NCBI GenBank assembly: GCA_035344155.1 | Contig: DAORAL010000005.1 | Coordinates: forward strand, 1-64,000 | Direction of reading: 5' to 3' | Length of the DNA: 64,000 bases | Source: UBA1845 sp002338715 | Lineage (GTDB): Bacteria > Planctomycetota > Phycisphaerae > UBA1845 | Shown: piece after piece, positions 18,718 through 25,929 of the stretch | Numbering within the stretch: position 1 is the stretch's first letter | How the letters are laid out: each line of letters begins with the position of its first letter | Position numbers and translations under genes: made by a program | Notes under the pieces: generated by a model | Database searches by the model: none | What the model saw: only the letters and a program-made list of their open reading frames with translations | What the model was told of the DNA's origin: nothing

Positions 18718-20121
18718 CTACTTACCGAGCGCCGCATCTATCCATGGTCGGCAGGCAATCCAAGTACTTGCGATTGCATCAAGTACGTCACAAGTGTGCA
18801 GTCGCGAATTGCCATAGGGAAATACTGCACCGATGCCGATTTGGAAGTTGGAGTTACTCGAGAGCATGACCCCATAGGCGGCTTCCAGCCATTCGGGTTG
18901 TACCTTCACGCGGGAACCACTCGCGCCCCCAGATGTTCTCAAATCGAATTCAAGACGCGCGTCTTCAATCGGTTTATTTCGCGGATGGAAATGTCGCTGA
19001 ACCGCTTCGATGTACGGATACGCGTCTTCAAACGGGCGAATCGCCTTGCTTACGTCGCACTCAATTCTGCGGACCAAATCCCGGAATCCGACAAGCGAAA
19101 GTCGCTCAAGCTCTTTACGGCTTGAAATGCGGGCCGAATTCGGCAAAGGCACAATGACAAGTGCTCGGTGTTCTTGTATGGCAAGCGTCAGATGTGGAGT
19201 GGCCGTCGGGCTCTCCGCTCGCCGTGCCGCCTTTAGCGGCAAGAAATCCCAGACAAAATTTTCCGCGCGCCCTTTGATGGCGGGTCGGCCAGCTCCGTTT
19301 GGATCCATCCCCAGCTTGACCAGATCATCACGTTTGCGAAGTTTGTCGAACGCTAGCTTCAACAACCGCTTTGCCTCGCGATAGCTGTATGGACGATCAT
19401 GTCCAAAAGGAATGCCGTCGAATTCTGTCAACGAGCCATCCGTAAGGTAACCATCTTCAATCATGCGAGCCTCCGCCACTTCAAAATACTCCGCCGCACA
19501 TACAGCCCATTCTGATTTCGGTGCTTGCTTTCGAAGCCAAGAGTACACTTTCGACCACGTTAAATACTCAATGTCCTTTGCCTGATGCTTGGGTACGCTT
19601 GGCGCCAAGACAACGAGATCAATATCGTTAAATCCATTCTGTCGGGCTGACTTTTCATGGCGGCGAAGTTGTCCAATCAAGATTTTGGCCTGAACTTTGC
19701 TTTCAATGACGAGCGCCCAGTCACCGTCTCCATAAATCCACATATCAGGGAGACCTGTCTCCCCATTCTCAGGCGCACTGGTTGGCCCACCAGGAATCTG
19801 CTGTTCAACGATCTCAAGCGATGCCCAGTCTAAGTTGCGCCTTCCAGTCACGCAGGTCACAAATGCGCGCAACAGTCTGCGGTCACGATCCAAGCAGCAG
19901 GCGAGTGCATGAGTCAAGCGGTTTTCCGGCGATTTGTATTGGTCAAATATGTTTCTCATCGTTGACAGCGAATCATTATCAAGATTGATGTGTAAGTCGT
20001 CCAGTTGCGAGCGTAGATTTCGAACAAGACGCTTCCAGAAAAGAGGCGCTCGCCCCTGAGATTCAGCAAACATCGATTCGATGGCGACGAAGGCAGATGC
20101 TTGCCTGCCAGGTGCAGCCAT
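18718..20121 (-). CDS. PD-(D/E)XK nuclease-like protein
   Basis: Predicted 467-residue protein, starting at the Met codon at 20121 preceded by a GGGG purine stretch. An in-frame start at 20187 would add 22 residues. The motif ENRLTHALACCLD is followed by a PD-(D/E)XK core: LPDMWIYGD (residues 124-132) and VIESKV (E140, K142), the typical Asp followed by Glu-x-Lys on adjacent strands. Such proteins are common stand-alone nucleases in defence islands. The C-terminal half shows no domain I recognise. It ends 255 bases before the helicase gene and lies on the same strand, so it may be read with the operon, but the gap leaves room for an independent promoter. Confidence 0.65.
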   Translation of the reverse strand: MAAPGRQASAFVAIESMFAESQGRAPLFWKRLVRNLRSQLDDLHINLDNDSLSTMRNIFDQYKSPENRLTHALACCLDRDRRLLRAFVTCVTGRRNLDWASLEIVEQQIPGGPTSAPENGETGLPDMWIYGDGDWALVIESKVQAKILIGQLRRHEKSARQNGFNDIDLVVLAPSVPKHQAKDIEYLTWSKVYSWLRKQAPKSEWAVCAAEYFEVAEARMIEDGYLTDGSLTEFDGIPFGHDRPYSYREAKRLLKLAFDKLRKRDDLVKLGMDPNGAGRPAIKGRAENFVWDFLPLKAARRAESPTATPHLTLAIQEHRALVIVPLPNSARISSRKELERLSLVGFRDLVRRIECDVSKAIRPFEDAYPYIEAVQRHFHPRNKPIEDARLEFDLRTSGGASGSRVKVQPEWLEAAYGVMLSSNSNFQIGIGAVFPYGNSRLHTCDVLDAIASTWIACRPWIDAALGK

Positions 20122-20246
20122 TGAACTGCCCCTGTGACGAGCTCGGATCGGCCTTGGTCCCAGATCGGTTGTGGGATAACGAATCAAGGCGCGTTACACT
20201 TGCGTTTCGGTTTTGAAGGTACGACCTGGTCGGCAGGATTCAGACG

Positions 20247-21107
20247 ATGGCCCGAAGACGAAAAGACGAAGGCTTTTTTGATGACTTGTACGAAATGCTG
20301 CTCGTCGCGCCGGTCTGGGTCGGCCCACCACTAGCGCTGCTCTTTTTTCTCGTCCTGCGGTTCATTATCCCCGCGATACTCGGAAGCAGCGAAAAGCCGG
20401 ACATCAGCTCTGTCGTGGCGGGCATTTCCAATGGGATCGCTTTGCCCATCGCGGGCCTCGTCTTGTTCCTTTGGTTATTTGCAGAATTCCAGAAGTGGCA
20501 GCGACGCCGATTGCTCGATTCGCAATCTGGGATCGAAAGCATTCGCGCCCTCTCGTGGCAAGAATTCGAACATCTGGTCGGCGAAGCTTATCGTCGGCAG
20601 GGATACGTCGTTGAAGAAACCGGCAGTGCCGGCGGAGACGGCGGAATCGACCTGTCGTTGAGGAGAGGCGGCGAACGCGTGCTCGTGCAATGCAAGCAAT
20701 GGAAAACGAGAAGAGTCGGCGTGAAACCTGTACGTGAATTGTTCGGCGTCATGACGAGCGAATCAGCGCCACGTAGCATTTTGGTGACTTGCGGGTCGTT
20801 CACACGAGAGGCTCGGTCGTTTGCTGACGGAAAACCGATTGACTTGGTCGAGGGGCCGGAACTCTGGGAGTTGGTGCAGTCGGTCAGATCGGCGAGTTCT
20901 ACGTCGGCCCCGAACCGCGGATCGAACCTAGCCCAGGCGAAGCCATTACCCCCGACCAGATCGACCGGCCCATCTGGTGAAGCCCCGCCTAACTGTTCCA
21001 AGTGTGGAGCATTGATGGTTCTACGCGAGGCCAAGAAGGGACCGAGTGCGGGCTCACGATTCTGGGGGTGCTCCCGCTTTCCTCAATGTAGGGGCACTCG
21101 CCAGTAG
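20247..21107 (+). CDS. Membrane-anchored Mrr-type restriction endonuclease with topoisomerase zinc finger
   Basis: Predicted 286-residue protein. Two hydrophobic segments at about residues 17-40 and 55-75 would anchor it in the inner membrane with the catalytic part in the cytoplasm. The Mrr_cat domain begins at WQEFEHLVGEAYRRQGY and carries GGDGGIDL (catalytic Asp) and VQCKQWK (the QxK variant of PD-(D/E)XK). The C-terminus is a topoisomerase-type zinc ribbon: CSKCG, then a second half with GCSRFPQC. The domain order matches known Mrr-like proteins that cut foreign or methylated DNA. It is divergent from the upstream nuclease gene, with 125 bases between their starts. Confidence 0.85.
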   Translation: MARRRKDEGFFDDLYEMLLVAPVWVGPPLALLFFLVLRFIIPAILGSSEKPDISSVVAGISNGIALPIAGLVLFLWLFAEFQKWQRRRLLDSQSGIESIRALSWQEFEHLVGEAYRRQGYVVEETGSAGGDGGIDLSLRRGGERVLVQCKQWKTRRVGVKPVRELFGVMTSESAPRSILVTCGSFTREARSFADGKPIDLVEGPELWELVQSVRSASSTSAPNRGSNLAQAKPLPPTRSTGPSGEAPPNCSKCGALMVLREAKKGPSAGSRFWGCSRFPQCRGTRQ

Positions 21108-21156
21108 GCGGTATTGGCGAACAGAAGTTCACCTATCAAAAAGCAGGAGAAGTTCG

Positions 21157-21879
21157 ATGCTGCACTCATTCCCACCCGGGGTCGCCGAGAAGCTCAAGAC
21201 CTACGTCTACAGGCTCATCGACCCACGCAATGGCGAGACGTTTTACGTCGGCAAGGGAAAAGGTGACCGAGTGTTCGCGCATATTCAGGCGAAGATAGAA
21301 ACGGATGATCCCGGCGACAAGCTGAAACGCATTCACGACATTCATGCTGCCGGGTTCAAGGTGTCACACGTCATCCATCGACACGGTATGGATTCGAATA
21401 CCGCACTCGAAGTCGAGGCAGCTCTAATCGATGCCTATCCTGGATTGACAAACGCTGTGATCGGTCCAGGGAGCAACGAATTCGGTGCGATGCATGCGAA
21501 AGAGATCGTGAATCGCTACCAGGCGAAGGTGGCCGATATTCGCCATCATGCGATCCTGATAAACGTAAACAGAAGCGCACCGGAGACCTCGCTCTACGAG
21601 GCTACTCGATACGCATGGAAGATTGCCGTGACGAAGGCGCGACGTGCTGAAATCGTGCTTGCCGTTCGCCACGGCATAATCATAGCGGTGTTCGAAGTTG
21701 AAGATTGGCTTCCGGCAACAGAAGAGAACTTTCCGGGCCATGAACCGATGCAGGGGCGATACGGATTCGTGGGACATGAAGCAAGCAGCCGAATTCAGCG
21801 GATGTACATGGGCAGGCAAATCCCAAGCAAGTACCGTAAGAAAGGCGCCGCTAATCCGATCAAGTACACGTATGCATAA
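21157..21879 (+). CDS. GIY-YIG domain nuclease (LEM-3-like)
   Basis: Predicted 240-residue protein. The start at 21157 is chosen because of the AGGAGA ribosome-binding site at 21145-21150; an in-frame Met lies at 21046, inside the end of the previous gene. The domain begins TYVYRLIDPRNGETFYVGKGKG: the YVY and FYVGKG pair is the GIY-YIG signature, with Arg/His-rich residues after it and the glutamate-containing ALEVEAALI helix. LEM-3/ankle-type GIY-YIG proteins cleave DNA. The C-terminal half contains conserved-looking VLAVRHGIIIAVFEVEDW, which resembles a small nucleotide- or DNA-binding sheet. It sits between the Mrr gene and the transporter cluster and probably belongs to the nuclease group. 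Confidence 0.75.
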   Translation: MLHSFPPGVAEKLKTYVYRLIDPRNGETFYVGKGKGDRVFAHIQAKIETDDPGDKLKRIHDIHAAGFKVSHVIHRHGMDSNTALEVEAALIDAYPGLTNAVIGPGSNEFGAMHAKEIVNRYQAKVADIRHHAILINVNRSAPETSLYEATRYAWKIAVTKARRAEIVLAVRHGIIIAVFEVEDWLPATEENFPGHEPMQGRYGFVGHEASSRIQRMYMGRQIPSKYRKKGAANPIKYTYA

Positions 21880-22118
21880 AATCCGTCCAGTCCCAGTTTA
21901 GAATGCAAACAATCTTCCAATTCGGCGTCGAGAGTGCGTAGAATCGGCGGAAGGACGTCTTAAGATGCCGTTCACAGCCAGCCCTTGCCCCCTTGGCCGT
22001 CGCGAAGTTGCTTGCCCATCGATCGCGTCTCTGGCCTTTGATGAGCCGAGCAGATAGCATGGGGCGAAAAATGGGGGCACCGAAAATCAGTGTCTTGATT
22101 GAGGATGGGGTCGGCATA

Positions 22119-22868
22119 ATGCTCTCGGTTGAACATCTATCTTTTAGTTTTGGCTGCAGGACAATTCTTAACCGGGCGAGTTTTCGACTTGGTCCAGGCG
22201 TCATCACTTGCTTGATGGGCGAGAATGGTTCTGGAAAAACAACGCTTCTGAATCTCATCGGCGGCTTCCTCCGGCCCGATTCCGGTTCCATTTGCCTTGG
22301 AGACCAAGAGCTTGTAGGTAGAGCACCATTCCAAATCAGCCGGCTTGGCGTCGCGCGGTCGTTTCAGGACTTGCGGCTTATTGGGAAGCTGTCCGTGCGG
22401 GAGAATGTCCTCTTGGCTTTGCCCCGCCAACCTGGCGAAGGCTTGGCGCGGGCGATCCAGCCGCGAAGTCTCTACCGCGCGAGCGAAGCTGCCGATCACG
22501 AGAAGGCTAGTGTCCTGCTAACAGATTTTTTTCTGGCGGAAATAGCCGACCAACTCGCTTCGGAGATTTCATACGGTCAGCAGAAGTTGCTGACCTTGGC
22601 CTGCTGTTCGGCAATGGACACTAACCTCATTCTCCTGGACGAACCTGTCGCAGGTATTAGTCATGAACACCGCGAACACATTGTCAATCGACTCGTCAAA
22701 CTCAAAACGGAAGGCAAGATCATACTTTTGATTGATCACCAGACCGACTTCTTACAGAACGTCGGCAACTCTTTCTTCTTGATGGAGGCAGGACGACTCC
22801 ATCACTTCGACACTCTCGCTGAACTCCGCGCGGGACATGTAATGCATGGGAGAATTCAACAGGGATGA
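22119..22868 (+). CDS. ABC transporter ATPase, LivG-like
   Basis: Predicted 249-residue ATPase of the branched-chain-amino-acid (HAAT) transporter type. Walker A is GENGSGKT, the signature is ISYGQQKLL (the LivG form), Walker B is ILLDEPVAG and the H-loop is LLIDHQTDF. An in-frame extension back to 21993 is open, but the protein homology begins at MLSVEHLSF, so the Met at 22119 is preferred. The gene overlaps the second ATPase gene by four bases. It is somewhat divergent from housekeeping LivG, lacking the long Asp-rich stretch after the Q-loop. It leads a cluster with a binding protein, a prenyl-synthase-like enzyme, an AAA+ ATPase and two permeases. Confidence 0.85.
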   Translation: MLSVEHLSFSFGCRTILNRASFRLGPGVITCLMGENGSGKTTLLNLIGGFLRPDSGSICLGDQELVGRAPFQISRLGVARSFQDLRLIGKLSVRENVLLALPRQPGEGLARAIQPRSLYRASEAADHEKASVLLTDFFLAEIADQLASEISYGQQKLLTLACCSAMDTNLILLDEPVAGISHEHREHIVNRLVKLKTEGKIILLIDHQTDFLQNVGNSFFLMEAGRLHHFDTLAELRAGHVMHGRIQQG

Positions 22869-23575
22869 ACGCGATTCTATCGGTGCGAAATCTCTCAACG
22901 GGCTACGCCCCCAAACAGGTGCTCTATGGCATCAGCTTTGACGTGATGCGCGGTGAGGTTCTCCTGATTACGGGTGGCAATGGTTCAGGCAAATCTACCT
23001 TGCTCAAGGCAATCTGCGGGCTTCTGCCTGCGTGGAATAGCGACGCCAGTATCGTCTTTCGCCCCAATCCAGATCGTGAATGTCTCCACACTCAACTATC
23101 CCATCGCAACTTGGCCAATGGCCTCGCGTACGTTCCCCAGAAGAACGCAGTGTTTGACGAGCTCACCGTCGAGGAAAACCTTCTCCTCGCAGGCCACACA
23201 CTGTCCGACCGGAGAGAACTCGCCGCCAGACGTGAAGCAGTCCTGGCCTTCGCCCCAATATTAAGATCGCTCCTGCAGCAAAGGTCCGATAATATAAGCG
23301 GTGGCGAGCGAGCAATGCTCGCTTTGGGAATGGTGATGCTACATCGGCCCAAACTGCTGCTGCTGGACGAGCCGACGGCTGGTCTTGATTCCCGCAATGT
23401 ATCCGCAGTTTGCGAGCATCTGGAGAATCTAATTGCAGAACTTGGGCTGTCGCTTCTTGTTGTCGAGCACCGGGCAGACGTTTTCGCTTCTCTGGCGCAC
23501 CGCACAATGGCCATGCGACTCGGTGTAGTTGAAATACATTGCGGGCTGCTGAATAATGACACGGCAGCACCCTGA
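22865..23575 (+). CDS. ABC transporter ATPase, LivF-like
   Basis: Predicted 236-residue second ATPase of the same transporter. Walker A is GGNGSGKST, the Q-loop region is YVPQKNAVFDELTVEENL (VPQ...FP-type in LivF), the signature is ISGGERAML and Walker B is LLLLDEPTAGLD. It is expected to pair with the LivG-like subunit as a heterodimer driving the two permeases. Translation is coupled to the upstream gene by an ATGA overlap. The 30-base spacing to the binding-protein gene supports a single transcript. The substrate cannot be deduced from the ATPase. Confidence 0.85.
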   Translation: MNAILSVRNLSTGYAPKQVLYGISFDVMRGEVLLITGGNGSGKSTLLKAICGLLPAWNSDASIVFRPNPDRECLHTQLSHRNLANGLAYVPQKNAVFDELTVEENLLLAGHTLSDRRELAARREAVLAFAPILRSLLQQRSDNISGGERAMLALGMVMLHRPKLLLLDEPTAGLDSRNVSAVCEHLENLIAELGLSLLVVEHRADVFASLAHRTMAMRLGVVEIHCGLLNNDTAAP

Positions 23576-23605
23576 GCATGCTGATCTCTGAAACGGTCCG
23601 GCTAA

Positions 23606-24742
23606 ATGAAAAACTCTTGGACGCCATTCCGACTCTTAATAGTAACGATTCTCGGCGCAACGTTGCTGTTGTCCGCTTACGGTCTGCTATGGCAGAAATC
23701 GCCCGCAACATTGGGCGTGCTCGTCCCGCTCACCGGCGATCGTGCCGCCTACGGGGTTGCTATTCGCGACGGTATCGTTTTGGCCGTAGACGAAATGAAT
23801 GCACAGCAAGGCTGGGCGGGGGCGCCCATTAGACTGGTCGTTGAGGACACGAAGGGCACGAGTCGCGACTGCGTAAGCGCGTTCGAGAAGCTCACCAGCC
23901 AGGACAAAATAGGCGTTGTGTTGGGTCCAATGTCGAGTTCGGAAGTTCTCTCGGTAGCACCACTCGCGGAGCAACGACAGGTACTTCTCTTTACGCCCTC
24001 AGCCTCATCCCCTGCGATTAGCGACGCTGGCGATTATGTTTTTCGAAATGTGCCGTCTGATGTTTTTGAAGGAGGCGCAATGGCGGAAATCGCAGCGGCG
24101 AAACTAAAACTGAAGACCATGGGGCTCCTATACATTAACACGGACTACGGCATCGGCGTCGTGCAAGCTTTTCGCGCAGAATATGAAAAGCTCGGAGGCG
24201 TAATCGTTGCTGCAGAGGCATATTCCGACGGGACACGCGACTTTCGAACCCTGCTGCAGAAAATCAAGGAGGCTGCTCCAGAAGCTCTGTACATCGTTGG
24301 CTACAAGGAGATGGGGACTGCTGTTGCGCAGAAAGGACAACTGGCGCTACCCCAACGTCTACTCAGCACCGCGATTTTCGAAGACCCTGAGATTCTGGAG
24401 GCGGCCGGACCCGCCGCAGAGGGATTGGTTTTCACGTCCATCACGTTTGACCCATCGAATCCGGACCCTCGAGCGGTCGCGTTCACCAACAACTTCAGAA
24501 ATCGCTTCAATCGCGAGCCCGACGGGTACGCCGCTTCCGCCTATGACGCCGCCCACATTCTCGGTGAAGCTGTGAGGTTATCTGGAAGCGTCGCTCCTTC
24601 GGAACTGAAGCGCGCGCTATATGGAATGAAGAACTTCCGAGGATTATTGGGAGATGTGAATTTCGACGCCAATGGCGATGCGCATTTACCAATCAAGCTA
24701 AAACGCATTGTAAATGGGAGATTCGAACAGTTCGCCCCTTGA
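23606..24742 (+). CDS. Periplasmic ligand-binding protein, LivJ/Peripla_BP_6 family
   Basis: Predicted 378-residue extracytoplasmic binding protein. A hydrophobic N-terminal segment (about residues 9-28) is either a signal peptide or a membrane anchor; there is no lipobox cysteine. The mature part begins LGVLVPLTGDRAAYG, the canonical type I periplasmic fold opening, followed by VVLGPMSSSEVLSVAPLAE and the closing segments near YAASAYDAAHIL. Length and order fit LivJ-type receptors for amino acids, amides or short peptides. It sits between the ATPase genes and the prenyl-synthase-like gene; the permeases come only after the AAA+ gene. A signalling molecule as ligand is a possibility raised by the context. 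Confidence 0.8.
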   Translation: MKNSWTPFRLLIVTILGATLLLSAYGLLWQKSPATLGVLVPLTGDRAAYGVAIRDGIVLAVDEMNAQQGWAGAPIRLVVEDTKGTSRDCVSAFEKLTSQDKIGVVLGPMSSSEVLSVAPLAEQRQVLLFTPSASSPAISDAGDYVFRNVPSDVFEGGAMAEIAAAKLKLKTMGLLYINTDYGIGVVQAFRAEYEKLGGVIVAAEAYSDGTRDFRTLLQKIKEAAPEALYIVGYKEMGTAVAQKGQLALPQRLLSTAIFEDPEILEAAGPAAEGLVFTSITFDPSNPDPRAVAFTNNFRNRFNREPDGYAASAYDAAHILGEAVRLSGSVAPSELKRALYGMKNFRGLLGDVNFDANGDAHLPIKLKRIVNGRFEQFAP

Positions 24743-24746
24743 AACC

Positions 24747-24974
24747 ATGATTCGGTTGAGAAGATTTGAGAAAAGCAAGAAAGAAACCATGCCTGGAATG
24801 CTCATCAACTACACGCGCAATGACGCCGCAAAAGCCTTCTTCGGCCACGTTGACCCAACAGGTAAGCTTGACTCACCAAAGTGCGAAAGCAATAAAACGC
24901 GCAAGGAGGAGAATGCGAAGCGAGGCAGCGAAGAGTCGCGCCTCGCTCGCCGCAATAATGATGCAGCTTCGTGA
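24747..24974 (+). CDS. Small ORF overlapping the prenyl-synthase-like gene; candidate peptide precursor
   Basis: A 75-codon frame between the binding-protein gene and the prenyl-synthase-like gene, overlapping the latter by 62 bases in a different frame. A shorter form from the Met at 24789 would have 61 residues. In this stretch the frame reads as a natural protein (MLINYTRNDAAKAFFGHV), with G or C in about two thirds of third positions, while the competing frame is Ser/Arg/Gln-rich as out-of-frame translations usually are. It contains one Cys and no Trp and ends in a charged Lys/Arg/Glu tail. Ribosome-binding sites are weak. The position parallels peptide precursors encoded beside their modifying prenyltransferase, but this is inference and the ORF may not be translated. 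Confidence 0.4.
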   Translation: MIRLRRFEKSKKETMPGMLINYTRNDAAKAFFGHVDPTGKLDSPKCESNKTRKEENAKRGSEESRLARRNNDAAS

Positions 24975-25917
24975 TCCGCTACGCACAAGCGGCCTTTGGG
25001 CGGTAACTCGAACTGCTGCTGCTTTGTGCTCCGGAGTCTTTGAGAAAGCCTACCTGGCGAAACTTTCAAGTAAGATTTGCGGATCATCTGCGCCGGCAGC
25101 GGAATTGACCGGGCTCGCCGCGGAGTTGTTCATGTTCGCCGCGCTCACGGTGGACGACTGGCTCGATAACACACCCTCTCGTGCGGGGAAATCGGCGGTC
25201 TATTTCAAGCATGGTCCTCAATCGGCCGTGCTTGCCGCCACGTGTCTGACCGAAGCCGCTCACAGCGCGCTGTACAAGGCGAGCACCAGCGTCCCGGAGA
25301 CGTTGCGAGCGCAATTCCTCCAGTCCTTCCAAACCGCCGTTCTGTCCATCCAGGCAGGTCAGGTTTGTTCCTTGAAGCACGCCGAAGAACCCGTCGAGTC
25401 CCTTGCGATCGTGGAACGACTTGCTCGGCAACGCTGCGGTAACCTCATCGCAAGCACTATGAGTGCGGGGGCATACCTTTCAGGGAATACGGAACTAGTG
25501 CCCATCCTTGCTGGCGCGGGGACATGGCTCGGAATCGCGTTGCAGCATCGCAATGATGTCCAGGATTTTGCGGTGGCATTCAACCAAACAACTAAGTCAC
25601 CGCTTGCCGATCTGTTGAATGGACAACCGAATCTTGTTGCCTGTTACCTTTTTCGCGCTGTACCGCACATGAAACCTCGAGAGCGCCAACTGTTGTTTGA
25701 TCTGCACGGTCGGAGCCGAACCACGGCGAGACAACCACTAACCAAATCCGAGTTTTTGGCTGTGCTGGAGCTGTCAGTCAAGTACGATGCCGCCGTCCAC
25801 GCAGGAAGGCGGCTCTGCGTCTGCGTGCAGCGATGCCGAAGAGCTCTCGACAGGCTCGCCGAACAAGAAGGTTTCGACGAATTGAACGATTTCCTCCGTT
25901 TGGTCACCCAACCCTGA
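24913..25917 (+). CDS. Polyprenyl-synthetase-fold enzyme (trans-isoprenyl diphosphate synthase/ComQ-like)
   Basis: Predicted 334-residue all-helical enzyme. The start at 24913 follows a strong AAGGAGGA site (24903-24910). The first Asp-rich motif DDWLD is at 81-85 and the second, NDVQDF, at 214-219; between them lie IQAGQV and RCGNLIAST, which correspond to the GQ and K-T-x-x-L-F regions of the family. All metal-binding aspartates are kept, so prenyl diphosphate binding is expected. The second motif NDxxD, in place of DDxxD, recalls ComQ and squalene-type relatives more than housekeeping IspA. It sits inside an ABC transporter cluster, unlike isoprenoid pathway genes. Product or acceptor (chain elongation versus peptide prenylation) cannot be decided. 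Confidence 0.7.
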   Translation: MRSEAAKSRASLAAIMMQLRDPLRTSGLWAVTRTAAALCSGVFEKAYLAKLSSKICGSSAPAAELTGLAAELFMFAALTVDDWLDNTPSRAGKSAVYFKHGPQSAVLAATCLTEAAHSALYKASTSVPETLRAQFLQSFQTAVLSIQAGQVCSLKHAEEPVESLAIVERLARQRCGNLIASTMSAGAYLSGNTELVPILAGAGTWLGIALQHRNDVQDFAVAFNQTTKSPLADLLNGQPNLVACYLFRAVPHMKPRERQLLFDLHGRSRTTARQPLTKSEFLAVLELSVKYDAAVHAGRRLCVCVQRCRRALDRLAEQEGFDELNDFLRLVTQP

Positions 25918-25929
25918 CAGGTATTTTCG

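Noticed and set aside
24714..24974. ComX pheromone gene
   Set aside because: The small frame lacks Trp, the acceptor residue in ComX, and shows no ComX-like N-terminal pattern. I keep it only as a generic candidate peptide.
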